A DNA stretch of 64,000 nucleotides, taken from contig NZ_AUMC01000009.1 in NCBI RefSeq assembly GCF_000443995.1, forward strand, positions 248,001 to 312,000, read 5' to 3'. A model generated the notes under the pieces. That model ran no database searches. It saw nothing but the letters and a program-made list of their open reading frames with translations, and was not told the origin of the DNA. This DNA is from Bacteriovorax sp. BAL6_X (lineage in GTDB: Bacteria; Bdellovibrionota; Bacteriovoracia; Bacteriovoracales; Bacteriovoracaceae). The stretch's first letter is position 1. Every line of letters starts with the position of its first letter. Position numbers and translations under genes: made by a program. Below, piece after piece: positions 37,803 through 46,213 of this stretch.

Positions 37803-39785
37803 ATGAAAAAGGCAATTCAATTTAAGTTTTTAATTTGTACACTAGCACTGGCTTCTACCCAGGCAAAGGTTGTTTTCTCAGGTATGGGATCGAGTGGGAC
37901 TCGAAGTACAAATCAATCTACGGCCGGAACAGTAACGGTTTCATCATCGAGTCAATCAACAACGATTGAGTGTCGAAGAGATGATGCAGTTTCATATGGG
38001 TTTATGAAGACACTTCTTTTAGGAGATACTCCAAGTTACACCATTGCAAATGGGAAAATCTTAGTAAACCTACCAACAAGAGTTTCAGCATGTATTAAAG
38101 ATATAAGTGCGGAAGCAATTTCAAATCCTATTGATAATAATGTTTACTTGAAGTTCAATGTGAAAATTGATTCTAGTCAGTATCCTGCTGGAACACAATC
38201 AATTGAAAAAGAATATGAAAAATGTATGGCCCATCTCTCTGGTGGAGATTCATCTTTTTATACAGTTGATAAGTTAAGAGAGAAAGGACACCTTGCTCCT
38301 CCTGTAACTCTGGACACTGATCTACCGGATATTGATGCAAATAGAAATTCCGAATTAGTAATTGCTTCAACAAATAAAGACTTTGACTATAAAAATGATA
38401 TGCCATTTGGATTAGCAAATGTTGCTCAACATACTTCGTTCAGTGATCCTTCATTCAATTGTATGGATTATGCAAAGCCAGCTGATAAGAAGGTAATGGC
38501 AAATAAGACTACGGAATATGAACTTCGAGAAGAGGCCATTGCTGCCTGTAATGGAAAAAATCTTACAGATATTTCTGAAAGTCTTAAAAAGCTAAGAAGT
38601 GACTCGGGTGGAAATTATGATGATCTCACGAGAATTCTTTCTGGTATACAACATCAACTGATAGATGAAGAAGTCAATAAAATGGTTGCTAGAATGGAGC
38701 AAATTGAAAGTGATATTTCTCCATCTGTTGAGGACGTAAAAGAAGGTGATAAGTTTGGTGTTAGTAAAGAAGCTAGAAAGAAGCTGCTTCAAGAATACGC
38801 AAGTCATATGAATAAGTTTTCAAAAGAGCTACTTCCTGCAATGAAGGATGAATTAAAACATTTAATGGAAGAATATGCAGATTTAGGTGATAGTGAATCT
38901 GATGAAAGACGTAAGGATCAGATTCATGAATCAATTGAAAGAATAAATGATGTAATTGCTAAGTTTAATCGTCAAAATGAAAATGGTGCTGAATATAAGA
39001 AAGTTGTTGAAGCACTACGTGAAGGCAATATGCAAACTTCAGGTAGAAAGATTTTATCTGGTATTGTGCTTGCGCAAGAATTCTCTCATGTGAAACTTGA
39101 AGGGACTAATAAAAGAAATGTAGAAGAAGCTGAAAACAATAGTGAAAGAAGTATTGCACGTCTTAAACAAGGAACACTTGCTGATTGGGGTGATGAGGCC
39201 CTTATTAGAGCAGGAGATAATTCTCCAATTAAAAGACGTCAACAAATTTTAAAAGGTATCCAACAAAGAGCTTCAAAAGATCGTAAAAATTATATGACAA
39301 AACTTAACGCTTACGATGACTATATTCAACAATATGCTCAAGATCTTGCTAGTAGTTACTGTACTTCTGGTGGAAGTTACGAAGATTGTATGACTGTTAG
39401 AAGTACTTATCTTCCATATATCTATAATCAATATAGTTCTTGGAAACAAAATTCTTATCAAGATTATAACCAATCATATAACGCTAAATATGGTGCTGCT
39501 TATAATGAACAAAAGAGTATCTTAAGTCGTTTTAATGGTCTTTATAGTAATTACAAGCTAAATGCTATGCAGAGCCAGTTAGCAGGAGCGTCGTCAAGTA
39601 GTCCATTTGATCTTTGGACTGGTGCAGATAATTCGTATTCTTCAGGAATCCCTGGACTGAACTTCGATTTATCAGGAGCTTCTAATGGTAACTTTAATAA
39701 TGGCGGTTGGGATAATAGTTTTAATTTGATGCAACCGCAGCAGAGAACACCTAGTAGTTCAACATGGACTAATCCATATCGATAA
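37803..39785 (+). CDS. Large exported coiled-coil protein of unknown function
   Basis: A 660-residue protein with signal peptide (about residues 1-21). Residues 22-60 are Ser/Thr-rich. A long helical, charged region (about 230-500) has heptad-like segments (KLMEEYADLGDSESDERRKD). The C-terminus is low-complexity, rich in Ser, Asn, Gly, Tyr and Pro. Several cysteine pairs (e.g. YCTSGGSYEDC) suggest disulfides outside the cytoplasm. Composition suggests a surface or secreted structural protein. No family recognised. A perfect terminator follows. Confidence 0.7.
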   Translation: MKKAIQFKFLICTLALASTQAKVVFSGMGSSGTRSTNQSTAGTVTVSSSSQSTTIECRRDDAVSYGFMKTLLLGDTPSYTIANGKILVNLPTRVSACIKDISAEAISNPIDNNVYLKFNVKIDSSQYPAGTQSIEKEYEKCMAHLSGGDSSFYTVDKLREKGHLAPPVTLDTDLPDIDANRNSELVIASTNKDFDYKNDMPFGLANVAQHTSFSDPSFNCMDYAKPADKKVMANKTTEYELREEAIAACNGKNLTDISESLKKLRSDSGGNYDDLTRILSGIQHQLIDEEVNKMVARMEQIESDISPSVEDVKEGDKFGVSKEARKKLLQEYASHMNKFSKELLPAMKDELKHLMEEYADLGDSESDERRKDQIHESIERINDVIAKFNRQNENGAEYKKVVEALREGNMQTSGRKILSGIVLAQEFSHVKLEGTNKRNVEEAENNSERSIARLKQGTLADWGDEALIRAGDNSPIKRRQQILKGIQQRASKDRKNYMTKLNAYDDYIQQYAQDLASSYCTSGGSYEDCMTVRSTYLPYIYNQYSSWKQNSYQDYNQSYNAKYGAAYNEQKSILSRFNGLYSNYKLNAMQSQLAGASSSSPFDLWTGADNSYSSGIPGLNFDLSGASNGNFNNGGWDNSFNLMQPQQRTPSSSTWTNPYR

Positions 39786-39814
39786 AAAAAGGCTTCCAAT
39801 TGGAAGCCTTTTTT
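39785..39814. terminator. Bidirectional terminator
   Basis: A perfect palindrome, AAAAAAGGCTTCC paired with GGAAGCCTTTTTT through AATT, lies between two convergent genes. It works in both directions. Confidence 0.93.
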
Positions 39815-39819
39815 ATTTC

Positions 39820-41280
39820 TTAAAACTTAATGTCAGCACCTAGATATATTAGGTAAGTATCATTTGTTTCATTTGGAGTCGCGGCATTTGAGAATGCGTA
39901 GTAGTCTCCAACAAAGAAGTAACCTAGGTTTGCATTTAGTGTTACAGAAGTATTCCACTTATAAGAAAAGTTAGAATCAATTTCAAAACCAAGATCATCA
40001 GCTTGATCTGCATTTGCAGTGAATCTCTTATTCTTCTCGTGATTAATAGCATCTGAACCAGATTTAGCAACTTGATCAGCTTTTGCCCAGACAACAGAGT
40101 TTGTCCAAGACCAAGTTCCTGAGTCATATCGATGAGCGAACTTTGCATAAGTAGCGTTTGCAATTCCAGAGTTGAATACATTTTGATTTGTATCTGCAAT
40201 GGCCGCTAGGTTATAGCGAAACATGATATTTGCAACTTGAAAGTTTGGATTTAAATACATCGCTCCATAAGTTTGGTTGTCAGCATCTGAACCAGAAACC
40301 ATACCAAAGTCAAAGTGGAATGTGTGATTTGTATTTAGCTTATATGTGTTATTAAGTAGGAATGCCTTCGCATCTATTTCTGTATCTGTTACACCTGGAT
40401 AAATTTCACCCATATCACCAGTCATTAGAGGAACTTCTGCTTCAACTGTGTATTTACCAAATGTTTTTTTCAGGTAAAGGTCAATCATTGTAACACTAGT
40501 TGCACCAAGATCTGTTTCAGTTGTATCACCATCGACATCTGTTTGAATTCCTGTTGCTGATCCAGAAGTGTTCTTATTGTAAAGAGCACCGAATGTGAAT
40601 TCCTTATCTAGGTTTTCATATAATAGAGAAATTCCCATTTCCTTAACACGACCAGTTTTAGTTAGATTATTTGCTTTAATTTTTGAATAATATGGAGAGA
40701 ATTTAAAGTTTCCAATTTTGAAATCAATCGTGATCCCATCTCTCATCGAAGCAAATCTTGAACCCGGAGTATTTCCATCATTATAGATTGCACCCATACC
40801 CCAGTTAAACTTTTGACGTCCAACTGTATAAGTTGCTGTATCTGAATAAAATACTGCATTGGCCTGTGTTAGGTTAACTGGATTGTCCGTTACAGTATTA
40901 AAAGAGTAGCGAGCGTTAGCATATGAATTAGTTGCTACTTGAGTCTTTGTTCTTCCATCATTTGAAGAGTCACCAAAATTTCCACCATAACCATAGCCCG
41001 AAGTTAACTCAGCATTAATCGTCGTCGAATCATTAACAATGATAGTTGGCTGTAACTTAAAGATATATGTTTGAAAATTAGATGAATCTGGATCCGCATC
41101 TGACATATCAAAAGCTTGGTCACCATTATCAAGTGGTCCAGCGCCTTGTTGAACTGAGCGGTTATAATCACCAAGAGAGTGTAGGTCTGTTTGTAGTTCA
41201 CCATGCCAGTCAATTGGAAGTGCCAGTGTAGAAGTTGCTAACGTGGCAAGAATTGCGGCCTTATTTAAGTTCTTTAACAT
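39820..41280 (-). CDS. Porin-like outer-membrane protein
   Basis: A 486-residue protein with signal peptide (LNKAAILATLATSTLALPID). The mature part has about 16 or more alternating strands, acidic turns rich in Asp/Asn/Thr, and tyrosines at strand ends (TYTVGRQKFNWGMGAIYNDGNTPG). It ends IYLGADIKF, a typical terminal barrel strand. It resembles large proteobacterial porin or capsule-type channels. Substrate unknown. Confidence 0.78.
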   Translation of the reverse strand: MLKNLNKAAILATLATSTLALPIDWHGELQTDLHSLGDYNRSVQQGAGPLDNGDQAFDMSDADPDSSNFQTYIFKLQPTIIVNDSTTINAELTSGYGYGGNFGDSSNDGRTKTQVATNSYANARYSFNTVTDNPVNLTQANAVFYSDTATYTVGRQKFNWGMGAIYNDGNTPGSRFASMRDGITIDFKIGNFKFSPYYSKIKANNLTKTGRVKEMGISLLYENLDKEFTFGALYNKNTSGSATGIQTDVDGDTTETDLGATSVTMIDLYLKKTFGKYTVEAEVPLMTGDMGEIYPGVTDTEIDAKAFLLNNTYKLNTNHTFHFDFGMVSGSDADNQTYGAMYLNPNFQVANIMFRYNLAAIADTNQNVFNSGIANATYAKFAHRYDSGTWSWTNSVVWAKADQVAKSGSDAINHEKNKRFTANADQADDLGFEIDSNFSYKWNTSVTLNANLGYFFVGDYYAFSNAATPNETNDTYLIYLGADIKF

Positions 41281-41359
41281 AAGTTGTTATTCCTTTTATA
41301 ATTTAACAAAATTGTACTGAAATAATATAAGATGACTTTATATAACGTCAAAAAAATAG

Positions 41360-43210
41360 GTGTATTCAAAGGTGTTTAAAAAACGATTAAAGATATTATT
41401 ATTCTTGATAGTTGGATTAATTGGCCTATGTGTCATGTATTCTATCAAAACAATAAATGACGCAGACTTAACACGTATAATTTCACCTAAGACAGTTGAT
41501 GCAAATACAAAGACTATTCTGTTTGAGGAAGGCAGCTTTGTTAAGAAGCGTGATTTTCTGTTTTTTAAGGCAAACTCTAGAGACGAGCGTTTTAACTCTG
41601 TCTTTTTTGACAAATTTGATGAGCCTAAAAAATCAATATTAAGTGTTAAAGAAAGTTTCGAATTAGATTCAGTTCGTAAGAATGATTGTAATTATATTCG
41701 CTGTCTTCAGTATAAAATTAACTTCTATAATATTCCTATTATTCTCTCTAAAGGACTTATTGGAATTGAGGATTTTCGCTTTCTTGAGCATATCGGAATT
41801 GATTATATATCGATTATTCGTGCCATTATAGCAGATATTAAGGCCGGGGCCCTCGTTCAAGGTGGCTCAACATTAACGCAACAATTAGTGAAGAATATCT
41901 ATTTTACTAATGAAAAATCTTTTAGCAGAAAAATTAAAGAAGCTATTCTAGCAGTTTATATTGATTTTAAATTCGATAAGTCCTCAATCCTGGAAGCCTA
42001 CTTCAATGAAGTATTTTGGGGGAGCCTTGGTGGAATTAGGATTAAGGGTGTTAACACAGCTGCTGTACTATACTTTAATAAACCAATTTCGGAACTAGAC
42101 CCGTATGAATCTGCTATCTTGGTATCGATGCTAAAAGGTCCAAATTATTATCATCCAATATATCGTACAGAAAGGCTAAGAGGTCGTGCAGACTTTATAT
42201 TTAATAAACTACAAAGCTTAGAACTCTTTGATAAGAACACTGATTATCAATGGTCAGATAAGAAATGGCAGAGTTGGCAAAAACAATTAATTTCTTTTCA
42301 AAATGACTCTTTTTACGAAGCGATTTATTTAACAACAACTAGAATTAATAAAGATCCACAATTGAGTGAATATCGTTTTTTTAAAACAGTTATGGCTTCA
42401 AAGAATCTTTTACGTGACCTAAAGGATATTGAGGAAAATCTGGCCGTAAAGATAGCCTTCGGTGGACAAAACCATAAGAGCTTTTACTATTCAAAATTTG
42501 AACGAAATGTTGAGAAGGCTTTTAATGAAGAACGTCATGGGGTTGGCTCAACTCTTAAGCCGGTTCTCTTTCAGATTTACTTGGAGCAAGGTTATAAGAT
42601 CGAAGATATGGTCTCAACTGAACCAATTACTTTAAATCTTATAAGTGGTAATTGGACGCCTTCGGAGTCACATACACCTTCAGCAAGTGAGTACCCAATT
42701 TCTCAAGCGCTGCAAGAATCTTTAAATAATCCTGTCGTAAGACTTGCGCACGATATTGGCTTTGATAAAGTAGAGGCGATTTTAAAGAAGAAGATTCCTC
42801 ACTTAAAGACACCTCTAGCAGAATATCCCGCCCAGCTGTTAGGAGCTATCGAATTGTCTGTGGCCGAGTTATTCAATTTATATACAGACTTTATGTCAGC
42901 GCAGTGTAGTAGCGGATCTGGTGTCTACGAATCACTAGCAGACCCAAGTCAAACAACAATTAGACGAATGGTTAAACCAGCACTTAGACAACAGCATTTT
43001 TTTGGAAAAACGGGAACTTCTAATAATGGCTTTGATAATCTCTTTGTAGGTTATGATGGCCATGACCTTTTTACGATCTGGGTCGGGTATGAAGGTGTTC
43101 GATCAAATAAGAAAAGTTTAAGACTTTACGGGAGCACGACCGCATTCAAGCTTTATCAAGAGATAATCTTGTACTCTGGCCAACGAATTGCGTCTTTGGC
43201 CTGTGAATAA
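41360..43210 (+). CDS. Class A penicillin-binding protein (glycosyltransferase + transpeptidase)
   Basis: This enzyme polymerises and crosslinks peptidoglycan. An N-terminal membrane helix (about 10-28) is followed by a GT51 domain with the catalytic motif EDFRFLEHIGID, GGSTLTQQLVKN and RKIKEAILA. The transpeptidase part shows SxxK as GSTLKP, SxN as SLNN, and KTGTS. It has 616 residues, shorter than PBP1a/1b. The start is probably GTG at 41360 (or GTG 41372); no ATG lies before the membrane helix. Resembles PbpC/PBP1b types, but I cannot assign the subtype. Confidence 0.92.
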   Translation: MYSKVFKKRLKILLFLIVGLIGLCVMYSIKTINDADLTRIISPKTVDANTKTILFEEGSFVKKRDFLFFKANSRDERFNSVFFDKFDEPKKSILSVKESFELDSVRKNDCNYIRCLQYKINFYNIPIILSKGLIGIEDFRFLEHIGIDYISIIRAIIADIKAGALVQGGSTLTQQLVKNIYFTNEKSFSRKIKEAILAVYIDFKFDKSSILEAYFNEVFWGSLGGIRIKGVNTAAVLYFNKPISELDPYESAILVSMLKGPNYYHPIYRTERLRGRADFIFNKLQSLELFDKNTDYQWSDKKWQSWQKQLISFQNDSFYEAIYLTTTRINKDPQLSEYRFFKTVMASKNLLRDLKDIEENLAVKIAFGGQNHKSFYYSKFERNVEKAFNEERHGVGSTLKPVLFQIYLEQGYKIEDMVSTEPITLNLISGNWTPSESHTPSASEYPISQALQESLNNPVVRLAHDIGFDKVEAILKKKIPHLKTPLAEYPAQLLGAIELSVAELFNLYTDFMSAQCSSGSGVYESLADPSQTTIRRMVKPALRQQHFFGKTGTSNNGFDNLFVGYDGHDLFTIWVGYEGVRSNKKSLRLYGSTTAFKLYQEIILYSGQRIASLACE

Positions 43211-43282
43211 CTAGGCAAAATTTAAAAAATTCTTGTCAAAAATAAGAAACTAGCTTATATATTACATACAAATCTACATTGC

Positions 43283-43358
43283 TGGGGTATCGACAAGTGG
43301 CTAAGTCAGCAGATTTTGATTCTGCCATTCGAAGGTTCGAGTCCTTCTACCCCAGCCA
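43283..43358 (+). tRNA. tRNA-Gln (anticodon TTG)
   Basis: A 76-base cloverleaf. Acceptor TGGGGTA pairs with TACCCCA. The anticodon stem GCAGA/TCTGC encloses TTTTGAT, with TTG as anticodon. The T arm reads GAAGGTTCGAGTCCTTC. Discriminator G and CCA are encoded. It is a single isolated tRNA 34 bp before prs. Confidence 0.97.
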
Positions 43359-43391
43359 TTTTCTCACGGAATAAGAGAAAGGAATAAGGTG

Positions 43392-44336
43392 ATGAAAAGG
43401 ATCGTTCTCGTATCAGGCACGTCAAATCCAAAACTTTCTTCCGATATTTCCAAAATCTTAGATGTACCCTTAGTTGACCCCCAAGTTATTAAATTTGCAA
43501 ATGGTGAAACTTTTTGTGAGATCGAACAAAATGTTCGCGGTGCTGATGTTTTTATTATTCAGTCAACGTGTGCACCAGTAAATGATAACTTAATGGAGCT
43601 TCTAATTATGATTGATGCTCTTAAGAGAGCATCGGCAGCTTCGATAACAGCAGTAATTCCACACTATGGATATTGTCGCCAAGATAGAAAGGCATCGCCT
43701 AGGACTCCAATTTCGGCAAAGCTTGTTGCTGATTTAATTACGGTAGCTGGAGCAAATCGCGTTATTACGATGGATCTTCACTCTGGGCAGGTTCAAGGGT
43801 TCTTCAATATTCCATTTGATAATATTTTCGCTTCTCCTGTATTACTAAGTCATATCAAAAGAGAATTAGTTACTGAGAATACGATATTTGTTTCACCAGA
43901 TGCCGGTGGAGTTGAGCGTGCTCGTCATTATGCCAAGAAGTGTAAGTGTGACATTGCCATGATTGATAAGCGACGTACTGGTAAAAACGTTGCAAAAGCG
44001 ATGAATATTGTAGGTGATGTAAATGGTAAGGACTGTATTATTCTCGACGATATGATCGATACTGCGGGAACTTTAATTGAAGCGTGTAATGCGCTAAAAG
44101 ATAATGGCGCAAGAAGTGTTGTTGCCTGTGCTACTCATCCAGTCTTTTCGGGGCCGGCAATTGAAAGAATTAATAACGCTGAATCTTTAAACAAGGTTCT
44201 AGTGACAAATACGATTCCTCTGAGCAAAGAGGCACGTGAAAGCGGTAAGATTATATCTGTTTCGGCCGCTGAAATATTGGCCAAATCGATTCATCGCACG
44301 TTTAATAACGACTCTGTTAGTTCATTATTTTTATAA
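43392..44336 (+). CDS. prs: Ribose-phosphate pyrophosphokinase
   Basis: Prs makes PRPP from ribose 5-phosphate and ATP for nucleotide, His and Trp synthesis. Motifs: NGETFCEIEQNVRGADVFIIQSTC, PYYGYxRQDRK-type PHYGYCRQDRKASPRTPISAK, DLHSGQVQGFF and the PRPP loop DDMIDTAGTL. 314 residues from ATG 43392; a GTG just before is also in frame. prs-pth-ychF is a common bacterial grouping (often with rplY, absent here). Confidence 0.97.
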   Translation: MKRIVLVSGTSNPKLSSDISKILDVPLVDPQVIKFANGETFCEIEQNVRGADVFIIQSTCAPVNDNLMELLIMIDALKRASAASITAVIPHYGYCRQDRKASPRTPISAKLVADLITVAGANRVITMDLHSGQVQGFFNIPFDNIFASPVLLSHIKRELVTENTIFVSPDAGGVERARHYAKKCKCDIAMIDKRRTGKNVAKAMNIVGDVNGKDCIILDDMIDTAGTLIEACNALKDNGARSVVACATHPVFSGPAIERINNAESLNKVLVTNTIPLSKEARESGKIISVSAAEILAKSIHRTFNNDSVSSLFL

Positions 44337-44347
44337 ACGGATAACCT

Positions 44348-44929
44348 ATGAATTATTTAATTGTTGGACTCGGCAATCCGGGTTCAGAGTATAAAGGAAC
44401 CAGACATAATATTGGCTGGGATGTTATGAACTTCATCAAGCCTATTAAAGACTTACCATTTAAAGAAAAGTTTAAAGGTATTTGGTCTTCGTTTGAAACT
44501 GATGAAGATAAGTTCTATATACTTATGCCTCAAACTTATATGAATCTAAGTGGTGAAAGTGTTATTCCATTTGCTCAATATTTTAAGATTGAGCCAGATA
44601 ATATTCTAGTTATTCACGATGAATTAGATTTACCTTGGGGAACAGTTGCGTTTAAAGATGGTGGCGGTCTTGCTGGACACAATGGCCTAAAGTCAATTGC
44701 CGGACAACTAGGACACAATAATTTTAAACGTTTACGTATGGGGATTGGGCGCCCTCAACACGGAAGTGTTTCCGATTGGGTACTTGGTCGCTATTTTGGT
44801 GCTGAAGCTGACTTTATTGATGATTACTTAGAAAAAGCTTCAAAAGCCGTTGAATGTTATGTAAAAAATGGTTTTAAAACAGCTATTCAAAGATATAAAA
44901 AGAAACAATTACTAGATTTAAGTAAATAA
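44348..44929 (+). CDS. pth: Peptidyl-tRNA hydrolase
   Basis: Pth frees tRNA from dropped-off peptidyl-tRNA. Conserved motifs: VGLGNPGSEYKGTRHNIGWDV with catalytic His, PQTYMNLSGESV, IHDELDLPWG and GHNGLKSI. Length 193 is normal. It lies 11 bp after prs and 16 bp before ychF. Confidence 0.97.
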   Translation: MNYLIVGLGNPGSEYKGTRHNIGWDVMNFIKPIKDLPFKEKFKGIWSSFETDEDKFYILMPQTYMNLSGESVIPFAQYFKIEPDNILVIHDELDLPWGTVAFKDGGGLAGHNGLKSIAGQLGHNNFKRLRMGIGRPQHGSVSDWVLGRYFGAEADFIDDYLEKASKAVECYVKNGFKTAIQRYKKKQLLDLSK

Positions 44930-44945
44930 ATATCAGGAGATAATA

Positions 44946-46055
44946 ATGGCCCTAAATTGTGGGATTGTAGGACTTCCAAATGTTGGTAAATCAACGATTT
45001 TTCAAGCTCTAACTTCGGCACCAGCTGAAGCTGCTAACTTTCCATTTTGTACAATTGAACCAAATATTGGAATTGTAAATGTTGGTGATATCCGCATGCA
45101 AAAAATTGCAGAAATCATTGGGCCACAAAAAGTAATTCCAACAATCGTAGAGTTCGTTGATATTGCAGGTCTTGTTAAGGGTGCATCAAAAGGTGAGGGA
45201 CTTGGTAACCAATTCCTTGGAAATATTCGTCAAGTAAATGCAATCGTTCACGTTGTTCGCTGTTTTGATGATCCAAATGTTGTTCATGTTCACGGTGAAG
45301 TTAACCCTGTTGATGATATTGAAACTATTAATATGGAGCTTGCTCTGGCGGACCTTGAAGTTGCGCAAAGAAAGCAAACAAACCTTCCAAAACTGATGAA
45401 GAATCAAAATAAAGAAATTTCTTCAAAGGCCAAGATGTTAGTTCCTGTACTTGAGAAACTAATTGCTCATTTAGAGCAAGGTTTAGCTGCACGTATTCTT
45501 GATCTAGATAAAGAAGATATTGAACTTATTCGCGACCTGAATCTAATTACTCTTAAACCTACACTTTATCTATGTAATGTAGATGAGGATAGTGTTGGTG
45601 AGGACAATGACTATGTGAAGGCCGTGAAAGAGTTTGCTGAGAAGGAAGGTTCTCGTGCAATTAAGATTTGTGGAAAACTAGAGTCTGAGATTGCAGCTCT
45701 AGAAGATGAAGCAGATAAGAAAGATTTTATGGAAGCTGCTGGGATTGAGATTTCTGGTTTAGAGACTCTAACACACGAAGCTTACAATATGTTAGGTCTT
45801 CGTACATATTTTACTGCTGGTGTTAAGGAAGTTCGTGCTTGGACTTTTAAGGATGGTGCTAAGGCTCCTGAAGCTGCTGGTGTTATTCACACTGATTTTG
45901 AAAGAGGATTTATTAAAGCTGAGATCTATCACTATGATGATCTGATTGCTAATGGTTCTGAAGCAAAAGTTAAGGAAGCTGGTAAACTTCGTATAGAAGG
46001 TAAAGAGTACGTCGTAAAAGATGGTGATATTATCCACTTTAGATTTAATGTTTAA
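44946..46055 (+). CDS. ychF: Ribosome-binding ATPase YchF (Obg-like)
   Basis: YchF is an OLA1-type P-loop NTPase that prefers ATP and binds ribosomes. G1 is GLPNVGKSTIFQALT, G3 is DIAGLVKGASKGEGLGN, and the ATP-specific G4 reads CNVDED in place of NKxD. The C-terminal TGS-like domain ends GDIIHFRFNV. Length 369 is usual. Its TAA stop (46053-46055) is directly followed by a structured repeat element. Confidence 0.97.
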   Translation: MALNCGIVGLPNVGKSTIFQALTSAPAEAANFPFCTIEPNIGIVNVGDIRMQKIAEIIGPQKVIPTIVEFVDIAGLVKGASKGEGLGNQFLGNIRQVNAIVHVVRCFDDPNVVHVHGEVNPVDDIETINMELALADLEVAQRKQTNLPKLMKNQNKEISSKAKMLVPVLEKLIAHLEQGLAARILDLDKEDIELIRDLNLITLKPTLYLCNVDEDSVGEDNDYVKAVKEFAEKEGSRAIKICGKLESEIAALEDEADKKDFMEAAGIEISGLETLTHEAYNMLGLRTYFTAGVKEVRAWTFKDGAKAPEAAGVIHTDFERGFIKAEIYHYDDLIANGSEAKVKEAGKLRIEGKEYVVKDGDIIHFRFNV

Positions 46056-46183
46056 GCACCCGCGAAATTGACTGGCTTAGGCCAGTCAATTGTTCGCGGT
46101 GCTAGCTCCCCAATACTTTAGCTAGAGAAATATATTCAACAAGCCGGGTTCAAGCCCGGCTTTGTTGTCTCTGGAGCAAAAAA
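46056..46183 (+). repeat. Structured stop-codon-linked intergenic element, copy B
   Basis: It starts at the base after the ychF stop with GCA. Hairpin 1: GACTGGC-TTAG-GCCAGTC within GCGAA/TTCGC and GCACC/GGTGC stems. Domain 2 is closed by GCTCC (46105-46109) and GGAGC (46173-46177) and includes a 12-bp hairpin with six GC pairs (GCCGGG/CCCGGC) at about 46139-46168. The end is GGAGCAAAAAA. About 40 bases here are identical to the reverse complement of each 117-bp unit at 52.4-52.8 kb. Confidence 0.78.
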
Positions 46184-46213
46184 TCTTTGCATAAGAACTT
46201 ACTTTTTTATTAT

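Noticed and set aside
46139-46168. tRNA T-arm like hairpin (GCCGGGTTCAAGCCCGGC)
   Set aside because: The stem and loop sizes do not fit a T arm and no acceptor, D or anticodon arms surround it.
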